Shown: positions 13,635 through 20,356 of the stretch, in pieces | Numbering within the stretch: the first letter of the stretch is position 1 | How the letters are laid out: each line of letters begins with the position of its first letter | Assembly (NCBI GenBank): GCA_003500765.1 | Contig: DNQL01000189.1 | Coordinates: 1-22,030 of the forward strand | Direction of reading: 5' to 3' | DNA from: Elusimicrobiota bacterium | GTDB taxonomy: Bacteria; Elusimicrobiota; Elusimicrobia; Elusimicrobiales; UBA9959 | Length of the DNA: 22,030 nucleotides | Made by a program: the position numbers and the translations under genes | Notes under the pieces: model-generated | What the model was told of the DNA's origin: nothing | Database searches by the model: none | The model's input: the letters and a program-made list of their open reading frames with translations, nothing else

Positions 13635-13802
13635 TTACCCGCGCACGCCGAGCACAGACTGAGGGGTCTGAATCACGGGCCTATCCTTGCTGAAAGAAGC
13701 ATCGAGCAGGGGGAGAGCTTCAAAATACACCCGCCCCTCAAGTTCCTTAACCGCAAAGTTCGCCTCGTTCAGCATCTCTGAAATAATTTCCTGGTTTTCC
13801 AT
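13635..13802 (-). CDS. 55-residue precursor-like peptide 2
   Basis: Starts MENQEIISEMLNEANFAVKE; the ATG at 13802 follows ACGGAGGGATA. It shares RVYFEALPLLDASFSKD at 24-40 with peptide 1, and its tail is RPVIQTPQSVLGVRG. It has exactly the same length as peptide 1, the same stop position, and no Cys or Trp. The leader region is likely helical. The gene is first in the cassette, with an identical sigma54 promoter 47 nt upstream and its own SDR gene downstream. Conservation of leader, TP and VLGVRG with change concentrated between them suggests a recognition sequence plus a modified or cleaved tail. No homologue is known to me. Confidence 0.8.
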   Translation of the reverse strand: MENQEIISEMLNEANFAVKELEGRVYFEALPLLDASFSKDRPVIQTPQSVLGVRG

Positions 13803-13848
13803 TATCCCTCCGTTTTACCTGTTCAAATTTTGATTACGCCAAATGAGA

Positions 13849-13864
13849 AGCAATTTTAATGCCA
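13849..13864 (-). promoter_or_regulatory. Sigma54 (-24/-12) promoter for peptide 2
   Basis: The same 16 nt, TGGCATTAAAATTGCT, as at 12501-12516, at the same distance from the peptide ATG. Sequence similarity between the two units ends immediately upstream of it. The AT-rich palindromic region found upstream of the other copy is absent here. Confidence 0.78.
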
Positions 13865-13913
13865 CACCCGCACTCGCTACGCTCACAACCGTGCCAGATA
13901 CTGCTTAAATCCC

Positions 13914-13929
13914 CCGCGCGACAGCGCGG
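13914..13929. repeat. Short GC hairpin in the divergent promoter gap
   Basis: CCGCGC-GACA-GCGCGG between the sigma54 promoter of peptide 2 and the rightward M28 gene. It could insulate or regulate either side. Confidence 0.35.
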
Positions 13930-13958
13930 ATCCGGCCCGGTTTTGCTAATATTTCGCG

Positions 13959-14936
13959 ATGAAGAAAAAGATCTCCTATTATCTGTTGTTCGCCGCGGCC
14001 GCTTACCTTATATTAAGGGCCAGCACCTTCGGCTGGAACCTCTGGAGCCCGTTCTTCGCGCCGCCCCCCCGCGCCGACGGCGCGCCGGAACGGCTGCGCG
14101 CGCATGTCGAAAAGCTGGCCGTGGGGATAGGGGACAGGAACTTCTTCGGCGCGGCGCTGCCGAAACTCAAAGAGGCGGAGCTTTACATAACCGCCGACTT
14201 CAAAAAATGCGGATACCGGACCGTGCGTCAGCCCTACAAAGCTTTCGGCGTGGAAGTGGCCAATATCGAGGCTGTGCGCCCGGGTACCGACCCGCGCGTC
14301 CCCTACTACGTCGCAGGGGCGCATTACGACACGGCCGAGAACCCGGGCGCCGACGATAATGCCAGCGCGGTGGCCGTCATGCTGGAACTGGCCTGCCGGC
14401 TGGCCAAGGAGCCGCCGGCCGCGGACATCCGTTTCGTCGCCTTCACCAACGAGGAGCCGCCTTTCTTCCGGAAGGATTCGATGGGCAGCGCGGTCTATGT
14501 TTCATCGGCCATAGCGCGCGGAGACCGGCTGCTGGGCGGGATAGTGCTGGAGATGCTGGGCTATTACAGGGAAGAGCGGTTCTCGCAGAAATACCCGCCG
14601 CTGATAGGTCCGTTCCTGCCGAACCGCGGTGATTTCCTGGCGCAGGTGGGAAATTTCGGCTCGCGAAAGTTATCCGGGACGCTGGCCCCCGCCTTCAGGC
14701 GAGGCACCGGCCTGCCGCTGGTCGCGGTCACGCTGCCGGCCTTCGTCCCCGGCGTGGACTTCTCCGATCACCGCAACTTCTGGGCGAAGGATATCCCCGC
14801 GGTGATGTACAGCGACACCGCTTTCTACCGCAACGATAACTACCACAAGGATTCCGACCTGCCGGAGACGCTGGACTACCCCCGCATGGCCGCCGCCGCC
14901 GACGGCCTGGAAGCGGCGCTGCGCGCCCTTCCGTAG
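13959..14936 (+). CDS. M28-family zinc aminopeptidase, membrane-anchored
   Basis: 325 residues. Residues 5-24 form an uncleaved anchor or signal. The M28 metal site is visible: GAHYDT (His122), GADDNASA (Asp132/133), NEE (Glu165/166), a later Glu in VLEMLGY, and a late His in DNYHKDSDLPETLDY. The order and spacing fit M28 di-zinc aminopeptidases that trim N-terminal residues outside the cytoplasm. It has no Shine-Dalgarno; TGC-TAATAT (an extended -10) ends 6 nt before the ATG, so the mRNA may be leaderless. It is divergent from the peptide cassette, sharing a gap of about 155 nt with peptide 2. A role in trimming the peptide is possible but speculative. Confidence 0.9.
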   Translation: MKKKISYYLLFAAAAYLILRASTFGWNLWSPFFAPPPRADGAPERLRAHVEKLAVGIGDRNFFGAALPKLKEAELYITADFKKCGYRTVRQPYKAFGVEVANIEAVRPGTDPRVPYYVAGAHYDTAENPGADDNASAVAVMLELACRLAKEPPAADIRFVAFTNEEPPFFRKDSMGSAVYVSSAIARGDRLLGGIVLEMLGYYREERFSQKYPPLIGPFLPNRGDFLAQVGNFGSRKLSGTLAPAFRRGTGLPLVAVTLPAFVPGVDFSDHRNFWAKDIPAVMYSDTAFYRNDNYHKDSDLPETLDYPRMAAAADGLEAALRALP

Positions 14937-14965
14937 AGGCCGACCGGCCGGCGCCGGGTTTCAGG

Positions 14966-16345
14966 TCAAGCCTTATTCAATTCAAGATTGACCTGGAAGA
15001 ATAACACGCGCAGCAGCTGTATGGGCTCAAGGTAGTACAACAGGGAAATAGCCAGCCACCAGCCTTTTTGGGCTCCCCATGAGAGCGAAGTATGCCTCGG
15101 CGGGTACGGGCGCTTGTGCAGCAAAGACGCCCAATCGGTCCAGTCCGTGTCCGGCCTGTCGAAATCCCTGTAATATTTTTCAAAGACCGCCGTGCCGGGA
15201 AAAGGGATCAGGATATTGAAAAGGGCGAACAGCGAAAACAGTTTTTTCGAGAAGATGGCGGTCTGAATGATCGTGAAGACGGTTTCCCCCTCCGCCCCCA
15301 GAATATAGGAATTGTAGCAGTTGATATCGTGCTTATGGAGCTTGGCGCAGCATTCTTCCGCCATCTCCAGCGTCGCCCCCTTCTTCATGATATCGAGAAT
15401 GCGCTGGCTGCCTGTTTCGATGCCGAGCAGGACCTCGACGCAGCCCGCCTGCTTCATCTTCGATATCAGGGACTCGTCCAGCAGGGTATTTACCCGCCCG
15501 GCGGCCTGCCATGTTATGGGCAGTTTCTTTTTTATCATCAGGTCGCATATCGCCGCGGTCCGCTTTGCGTCGATACTGAAACAATCGTCCACAATGTAGA
15601 AGTGCCTGATGCCGGATTCCTTTACCAGGCATTCCATTTCCGCCACGAAAGATTCCGGGCTGCGGGAACGGAACTTGCGGTACACGGAGGCGGCGTTGGA
15701 GCAGAAACTGCATTTTGACGGGCAACCGCGGCTCGAAATGACGGTCGCCATCTTTCCGCCGCCGTACAGGCTGCGGCAATTTTCGTACGGGCGCATATCG
15801 AGCAGGTCCCGGGCGGGATAGGGCAGGACGTCCAGGTCCCGGAACGGCTCGGGCGTCGGCGTTTCCCTGTACTGGCCGCCTTCCATAAAGGCCGCGCCGG
15901 GAACATCCCTGAAATCCGCCTTGCCGTTCGCGTCGAACCCGTCCGCTAAAGCGAGCATGGGGATCTCGCCCTCTCCCCGTATCACGGCGTCCAGGCCCGG
16001 TGTCCCGAGCATCGTGGACCGGGGCAAAGCGGTGACATGCGGTCCCCCCATCAGGACAAGACAATTCAGCCGTCGTTTGGCTTCCAGGACCAGCCGCTTG
16101 GCCAGCATGAATGAACTTGTGGTGGAGGTTATGCCCACGGCGTCCGGAGCGAACCGGGAAAGCTCCTCCCACATCGTCTCCAGCGGCATCCTCACGGCAT
16201 CGGGGTCGTAGATCCTGACATCATGCCCGCCCTGGCGCAGATAGGACGCTATATAGCCCAGGCCAAGCGGGAACCATGGCTCCGGATTCAGGGCTTTTTC
16301 GTGCCGGTTGTACGACAGGGGCGGATTGATGAGGACGACTTTCAT
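14966..16345 (-). CDS. B12-binding-domain radical SAM protein (BchE/HpnR-like class)
   Basis: 459 residues. N-terminal Rossmann domain: MKVVLINPPL, PLGLGYIASYLRQGGHDV, then VLMGGPHVTALP near 97-108 and VIRGEGE. Radical SAM domain: ISSRGCPSKCSFC with canonical Cys208, Cys212 and Cys215, then HFYIVDDCFSID, CVEVLLGIETGSQRI and NSYILGAEGE. The C-terminus ends in a hydrophobic stretch (WWLAISLLYYLEPIQLL). This class includes C-methyltransferases and cyclases; the cobalamin-binding DxHxxG is absent, as in many members. It lies on the cassette strand but behind the convergent M28 gene, so membership in the cassette is uncertain. There is no Shine-Dalgarno. Confidence 0.9.
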   Translation of the reverse strand: MKVVLINPPLSYNRHEKALNPEPWFPLGLGYIASYLRQGGHDVRIYDPDAVRMPLETMWEELSRFAPDAVGITSTTSSFMLAKRLVLEAKRRLNCLVLMGGPHVTALPRSTMLGTPGLDAVIRGEGEIPMLALADGFDANGKADFRDVPGAAFMEGGQYRETPTPEPFRDLDVLPYPARDLLDMRPYENCRSLYGGGKMATVISSRGCPSKCSFCSNAASVYRKFRSRSPESFVAEMECLVKESGIRHFYIVDDCFSIDAKRTAAICDLMIKKKLPITWQAAGRVNTLLDESLISKMKQAGCVEVLLGIETGSQRILDIMKKGATLEMAEECCAKLHKHDINCYNSYILGAEGETVFTIIQTAIFSKKLFSLFALFNILIPFPGTAVFEKYYRDFDRPDTDWTDWASLLHKRPYPPRHTSLSWGAQKGWWLAISLLYYLEPIQLLRVLFFQVNLELNKA

Positions 16346-16627
16346 GAGAAATTTTGATAGCAGGGACTATAACCGGAGTCCCGACGCGCTGCGTTCCCGC
16401 AGTTCGTTATTATAGCGGTAGGCGGGGCGTTTAGCAAATTGATAGATCCTTGCCGGAAAAAGATACGCCGCGAGAGCCGCCCGTTTTGTTTATAATAAGA
16501 CTTCATGCGAAGGTGCCGCAAAAAGCACTGTGTGCATCAAGCGGCCAAAACCGTCCGGTTTTCAGTGAATTTGAGCAGGATTCTTCCGCCCGGCTGGCGT
16601 CAGGCTGGTTAGTGCAAGGAGGCGTTT
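16346..16627. other. Intergenic region between divergent genes
   Basis: It contains GGGACT-N8-AGTCCC (16363-16382) close to the start of the radical SAM gene, a TATAAT at 16491-16496 without a clear -35, and AAAACCG-TC-CGGTTTT (16547-16562). A 36-codon frame from 16504 has no ribosome site and was not called. AAGGAGG lies just before the ATG at 16628. Confidence 0.45.
16547..16562. promoter_or_regulatory. Candidate operator palindrome
   Basis: AAAACCG-TC-CGGTTTT, exact 7-nt arms, between a TATAAT and the gene at 16628. The 2-nt centre makes a protein-binding site likelier than an RNA hairpin. Confidence 0.35.
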
Positions 16628-17374
16628 ATGGGAAAAGTTGTGTTCTCTCTGGCGGCCGTGGCCGCCTCACTGCTGCTGCTGCTGGCCTCTTTTCACGCCG
16701 CGTCGCGTTACGAAGGCCCGGCGGCGGTGAAATTCGCGGCGCTGGCGCTGCAGGCCGTCCTCGCGGCGGCGGCTTTCCGCAGAAGTTGGGTGCCAGCCTT
16801 CTTCATCGCCGGCGCTTTCATACTGACGCTGTTCGGCTACGACATGTACCGCGACGTTTCGCTGAAATCGGTTTCGGGCCGTAACAGGGGAACGCTAGGA
16901 GAGGCCCGCGGGCGCCTACAGACTTATTTCGCGGAGCACGCTCGTTATCCGGATACCCCGGACTTGACCGGCCTGGAACTAAGCCTGCGACAGCACGGCA
17001 CAGGGGCCGCCGAAGCGGATGTGACCGATCTTTCCTCCTGCGCTTTCCGGTTTAGTGATACGGATCTTTCCCGGGGGCCCGTGGTGCTCCGCTACTCCTA
17101 CCTTTCCCCGGAGGAGGGCCACCCTTACGTCCATGAGCATACGGCTGATAAGGCCGGCTATCCGGGGCCGGTGATATTTCCTGGCGCTTCCATCAGCTAT
17201 AGTGTCGAACTACCGGGAGTCGGTCCACTCAGGTCCGGGGAATTCACGGCGCCGGAGCCGGAAGGCTTCGAGCCGGATACCGGCCGGCTGCTTTACGATC
17301 CGGGCAGCGGCGCACTCTTCATCAACTGCACGCATACGGACAAATACAAGGGGGTGCGCTGGTCCGGAATATAA
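16628..17374 (+). CDS. Membrane protein with a pilin-like soluble domain
   Basis: 248 residues. Three hydrophobic segments near the N-terminus (VVFSLAAVAASLLLLLASF, AVKFAALALQAVLAAAAF, WVPAFFIAGAFILTLFGY) are followed by GRNRGTLGEARGRLQTYFAEHARYPDTPDLTGLEL. The helix then AEHxxYPxTxxL step resembles the start of the globular head of type IV pilins and type II secretion pseudopilins, but there is no prepilin peptidase site. The remainder is Gly/Pro-rich and beta-like, ending in GALFINCTHTDKYKGVRWSGI. AAGGAGG with 5-nt spacing fixes the start. It is monocistronic, with the terminator at 17453. Function is unknown. Confidence 0.75.
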   Translation: MGKVVFSLAAVAASLLLLLASFHAASRYEGPAAVKFAALALQAVLAAAAFRRSWVPAFFIAGAFILTLFGYDMYRDVSLKSVSGRNRGTLGEARGRLQTYFAEHARYPDTPDLTGLELSLRQHGTGAAEADVTDLSSCAFRFSDTDLSRGPVVLRYSYLSPEEGHPYVHEHTADKAGYPGPVIFPGASISYSVELPGVGPLRSGEFTAPEPEGFEPDTGRLLYDPGSGALFINCTHTDKYKGVRWSGI

Positions 17375-17452
17375 GGCCCGCGCGGCTCAGAAGGCGCGAA
17401 GGCCGGCCGGGAGGGTAGGCCCCAGGAAACAAGTGTCGTTCCCCAAAAAAAG

Positions 17453-17480
17453 ACGCCCGCGCGAGGCGGGCGTTCTTTTT
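17453..17480. terminator. Rho-independent terminator between convergent genes
   Basis: ACGCCCGC (17453-17460), loop GCGAG, GCGGGCGT (17466-17473), then TCTTTTTT on the plus strand; an A-run on the left gives a T-run for the minus strand. It serves the genes ending at 17374 and 17495. Confidence 0.88.
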
Positions 17481-17494
17481 TATGGCGCAAAAAT

Positions 17495-18253
17495 TCAGCG
17501 GGTGGAGACCTTCAGCGTCAGGCCCTTCTCGTAGAGGCCGAAGCCGGTGATGTCGGGCCGGGCGAAGAGGTTCGCGGGCAGGTACTTCTGAACGAAAGAG
17601 GTCTTGACATCGGCCTTCAGGGTCCAGGCGGCCTTATCATAGCGCAGCGTCAGCACGTCGGAAGCCTTCATCGGCATCTGCTGGGCGGCGAAGCGGTCGT
17701 CGAGGGCTTTCATGATGCCCGCTATGGCGACATCCATGACCTGGGCCATGATGTCCTCCTGGGACATCTGCGGCACGGCGGCCTTGTTGCGGTCGGGCTG
17801 CATCTCCACGTGGAGCTGCACGCGCTGCACGCGTATGGCCAGGCTGTTGCGGCCCGCGAGGTAAGGCTTGAGGGTTATGACCGGGTCGACATTGATGCCG
17901 CCGATGTTTATGTGGACGTTCTGCAGGCGCATGAAATCGCCGACTTTTATCGCGACGGGCAGCAGCGGGTCGGTTATCGTAACGCGGGGGTCGGAGGCGG
18001 CCACCTGCTCAAGACCGCGCTTCACCGCGGCAAAAGGTATCGTCGCCTCGGCGGTGAGACCGATGAGCTCTTCGGCCGGTATCTGAACGGGCCTGGCCAC
18101 GGGGACCGGGGCGCGCATCGTGGACACGCTCTCGATGCCCTCTATGTCGGGCACCTGTATGGAATCCAGGTCGAAGGCCGCGGCCGGGGCGGAGAAGGCC
18201 GCCGCCGCCAGGAGTCCCGCTATCATCGTCTTTAAAGTTTTCATGTTTTTCAT
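17495..18253 (-). CDS. Secreted protein, single-lobe relative of the neighbouring two-lobe protein
   Basis: 252 residues. Signal peptide MKNMKTLKTMIAGLLAAAAFSAPAAAF; a second possible start three codons in (18244) would leave the same mature protein. The mature part has ITDPLLPVAIKVGDFMRLQNVHIN, INVDPVITLKPYLAGRN, SDVLTLRYDKAAWTLKADVKTSF and a final DITGFGLYEKGLTLKV. These segments align in order with the upstream 440-residue gene product (LDPSLPV, FRNVLIN, ILLKPVFEGPN, ADVLTFSYDRLAWKL, DINLTAFSFDQEGFAL). It follows that gene by 15 nt, so the two are likely one operon. The long alternating strands would suit a periplasmic lipid- or ligand-binding fold, but I do not recognise the family. Confidence 0.8.
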   Translation of the reverse strand: MKNMKTLKTMIAGLLAAAAFSAPAAAFDLDSIQVPDIEGIESVSTMRAPVPVARPVQIPAEELIGLTAEATIPFAAVKRGLEQVAASDPRVTITDPLLPVAIKVGDFMRLQNVHINIGGINVDPVITLKPYLAGRNSLAIRVQRVQLHVEMQPDRNKAAVPQMSQEDIMAQVMDVAIAGIMKALDDRFAAQQMPMKASDVLTLRYDKAAWTLKADVKTSFVQKYLPANLFARPDITGFGLYEKGLTLKVSTR

Positions 18254-18268
18254 TTCTCCCGTATATCC

Positions 18269-19540
18269 TTAAAGGTCGAAGGCCAGGTAGAGCAGGCCGT
18301 TGCCCAGCGTCAGCTTGTTTATCACCGCGCCCTTGGCGAAGGAGGGCAGGAAGGCCGCGTCGGCCAGCTTTATCTCGACGGTGTCGTCGGCCAGCTTGCG
18401 GGCCTTCATGACCTTGGCCAGCTCGGGGTTGGTGGTCAGCGCCTCTATGACGCCGGAGATGATCTTGTTCTGCAGCCAGTTGTTGATGAAGCCCGGCAGT
18501 CCTATGCCGTAGGCCTGGTCCACGTTGACGCGCTCTATCTTGACGCGTATGGTGTTGGGGGCGGTCAGCGTGGGCAGCACCTTGGCGGTGAAGTAGACGT
18601 TGGGCTTGAGGAAGACGTCGCGGGCGTAGAACTTGCCGGCCAGCTCCAGGCGGCCGTCCGCCTTGAACTTGACGCCGCCGTCGTGGCCCTTGGGCAGCAG
18701 TTCGAAGTCGCCGCCCTTGGCGTGCTTGTCTATGAACTTGGTCACCAAACCGTCGGAGATGGTCAGGTTATGGTCGCGCAGCTGCGCGGCGCCCACGCCG
18801 GAATGCGCGCCCAGGGCGAAGCCTTCCTGGTCGAAGCTGAAAGCGGTCAGGTTGATATCGGTTATAAGGCCGGGCATCAGCGGCGCCACGAACTTGGAGT
18901 CCACCGAGGCGGTCAGCTTCCAGGCCAGGCGGTCGTAGGAGAAGGTCAGCACGTCCGCGGCGCGCAGGGCCACCTTGTTCTTGGCGAAGGCCGCGTCCAT
19001 CGCGCCGGTCACGCCGTCGCTTACCTTGGTCATGATCATTTCCATGACCGCGTTCTTGTCTATCTCGGTCATGCCCATGGACTTGGGCCCGAAGGATATG
19101 TCCATGGCGACCTTGACTACCTTTATCGAGATACGGTTGGGGCCCTCGAAAACGGGCTTGAGCAGGATGTTCGGCTCGGCCTCTATGCCGTTATAGTTGA
19201 TAAGGACGTTCCTGAAAGCGACGTTCTCGCCGGCCGCCTGCAGCACCGGCAGGGAGGGGTCGAGGGCGGTTATCTGCGCGTCCTTGAGATCGACGATCAG
19301 CGCGGTCAGGGCCCGGAAGGGCAGCTTGAGGCTCAGGTCCAGCACCGGGGCGGGCTGGTTGGGAGAGCGGTCGGAGTCCAGCAGGGCCTGGGGCACGGCC
19401 AGCTCCTCGGTCAGTCCGCCGAGGTTATCCAGCGACACGGTCTCCAGCGCGGGGCCGCCGGCGAAAGCCGGGACCGCGGTGGCCGCGCCGAAGGCGAAGC
19501 TGGCTGCGAGAATATTGCGGAAAAGGTTTTTGATCGTCAT
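18269..19540 (-). CDS. Secreted two-lobe protein of unknown function
   Basis: 423 residues from the ATG at 19540; an in-frame start at 19591 would precede the signal peptide and was rejected. Signal peptide MTIKNLFRNILAASFAFG..AVPAFA. Lobe 1 (about 50-250) matches the downstream single-lobe protein. Lobe 2 (about 270-423) repeats the layout with FYARDVFLKPNVYFTAKVLP, NTIRVKIERVNVDQA, INNWLQNKIISGVIEAL and a final INKLTLGNGLLYLAFDL, so the protein probably arose by internal duplication. TATACT ends exactly 6 nt before the ATG with no Shine-Dalgarno, suggesting a leaderless message. It is first in a two-gene operon and divergent from the gene at 19635. Confidence 0.8.
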   Translation of the reverse strand: MTIKNLFRNILAASFAFGAATAVPAFAGGPALETVSLDNLGGLTEELAVPQALLDSDRSPNQPAPVLDLSLKLPFRALTALIVDLKDAQITALDPSLPVLQAAGENVAFRNVLINYNGIEAEPNILLKPVFEGPNRISIKVVKVAMDISFGPKSMGMTEIDKNAVMEMIMTKVSDGVTGAMDAAFAKNKVALRAADVLTFSYDRLAWKLTASVDSKFVAPLMPGLITDINLTAFSFDQEGFALGAHSGVGAAQLRDHNLTISDGLVTKFIDKHAKGGDFELLPKGHDGGVKFKADGRLELAGKFYARDVFLKPNVYFTAKVLPTLTAPNTIRVKIERVNVDQAYGIGLPGFINNWLQNKIISGVIEALTTNPELAKVMKARKLADDTVEIKLADAAFLPSFAKGAVINKLTLGNGLLYLAFDL

Positions 19541-19634
19541 GCTTATAGTATAGCGGCCGGGGCCGTTTCTCATAAGTGTCCTAGGGCCCACGCGGGCGGG
19601 TCCTTTAGGCCCCCCTATTTGATATCATAGGCCC
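19541..19634. promoter_or_regulatory. Divergent promoter region
   Basis: 94 nt between two outward-facing genes. The leftward gene has TATACT (19552-19547) and the rightward gene has TGA-TATCAT (19623-19628), each ending 6 nt before its ATG. No Shine-Dalgarno is present on either side. Confidence 0.45.
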
Positions 19635-20300
19635 ATGGAATTCAGGCCCCATGACGCCGTGAAGAACCTGCTCAACGGCGGCTACGGCATAGTCCTCAAA
19701 AGCGAGGAAGGGATGATCACCGTCCTGACCACGCGCGGACAGCGCCTCACGCTGATGGCCCGCTATATCGCGCCGGCCTCCCCGGAGGAGGCCGAAAAGC
19801 TCAAACCCCTGCTCGACTGGCATCTGGCCCAGGAGGCGAAAAAGAACGCCCCCGCCAAACCGCCGCCGGACCCCGCCGTCATCAGGGAAAAGTTCGAAAA
19901 ATTCGTAAAACATATAGCCGCGCGCTACCCTAAATCGGCCGAAGCCTTCCGGGCTTTCTGGGCCGCCATGCTGGAGGCGGTCGGCGACCTGCCCGGCGAG
20001 ACCTGGGAGATGCGCCAGGACACCGCCAAGGACCCCGGCCCGGTCATCAAGGTCCTCAACCCCAGGACCGGCAAGCGCGTCTACTGCCTGCACCTCTACC
20101 CCGGCTGGGCGCTGCGCCTGGAGATAAAGAAAGAGCATATCCCCGCCGTTTCCGAAGCGCTATTCCCGATAGAGAACGCCATGTTCGGCGAAGGCCGCGC
20201 GGCCGAGATAGTCTATGACAAGACCGGGCCCGAAAAGGTCGCGGCCTACGCGGACATGCTCAAGGCGGTGTACGCCGCCGCGGCGCCCGGTAGCGATTGA
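19635..20300 (+). CDS. Hypothetical cytosolic protein
   Basis: 221 residues without signal peptide or membrane segment. The first 45 residues (DAVKNLLNGGYGIVLKSEEGMITVLTTRGQRLTL) look like a small SH3/Tudor-type barrel, of the kind at the start of CarD and at the end of UvrD. A Pro-rich linker (KNAPAKPPPDPAV) leads to a mixed domain with WEMRQDTAKDPGPVIKVLN, KRVYCLHLYPGWALRLEI and a helical end. I do not recognise the family. The ATG is preceded by TATCAT 6 nt upstream and no ribosome site. The promoter of the next gene overlaps its stop codon. Confidence 0.75.
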   Translation: MEFRPHDAVKNLLNGGYGIVLKSEEGMITVLTTRGQRLTLMARYIAPASPEEAEKLKPLLDWHLAQEAKKNAPAKPPPDPAVIREKFEKFVKHIAARYPKSAEAFRAFWAAMLEAVGDLPGETWEMRQDTAKDPGPVIKVLNPRTGKRVYCLHLYPGWALRLEIKKEHIPAVSEALFPIENAMFGEGRAAEIVYDKTGPEKVAAYADMLKAVYAAAAPGSD

Positions 20301-20325
20301 CACCCGTCACCCCAACGGCTATTAT
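20297..20325 (+). promoter_or_regulatory. Consensus sigma70 promoter for the secreted protease gene
   Basis: TTGACA (20297-20302), exact 17-nt spacer, TATTAT (20320-20325), 31 nt before the ATG at 20357. The -35 box overlaps the TGA stop of the upstream gene. Confidence 0.82.
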
Positions 20326-20356
20326 TTTGAAGTCCCCATACAGCACGGAGGTCCAC

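Larger units (their letters stand above)
11282..13864 (-). repeat. Tandem duplication of a promoter-peptide-hairpin-SDR unit
   Basis: Unit 2 spans about 12641-13864 and unit 1 about 11282-12516. Each holds, in order, a sigma54 promoter, a 55-codon peptide gene at identical distance (47 nt from promoter end to ATG), a GC hairpin, a TATAAT-containing spacer and an SDR gene. Homology stops abruptly just upstream of the -24 element in both. Substitutions are spread through both copies, so the duplication is not recent. Confidence 0.9.

Noticed and set aside
13881..13896. A second -24/-12-like site (TGGCACGG...) upstream of peptide 2
   Set aside because: Only the -24 half matches; the -12 half lacks TTGC at the right spacing.
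16504..16614. 36-codon reading frame with several Arg, Lys and two Cys
   Set aside because: It has no ribosome binding site, no resemblance to any family, and overlaps a probable operator palindrome.
16497..16627. Possible riboswitch (c-di-GMP GEMM-like) in the 5' region of the gene at 16628, from GCCGCAAAAAGC and GGCTGGCG-type segments
   Set aside because: The order and pairing of the conserved GEMM blocks could not be matched, and no tetraloop-receptor pair was found.
19541..19591. Upstream start for the two-lobe secreted protein
   Set aside because: It would bury the signal peptide behind 17 polar residues and cross the predicted promoter.
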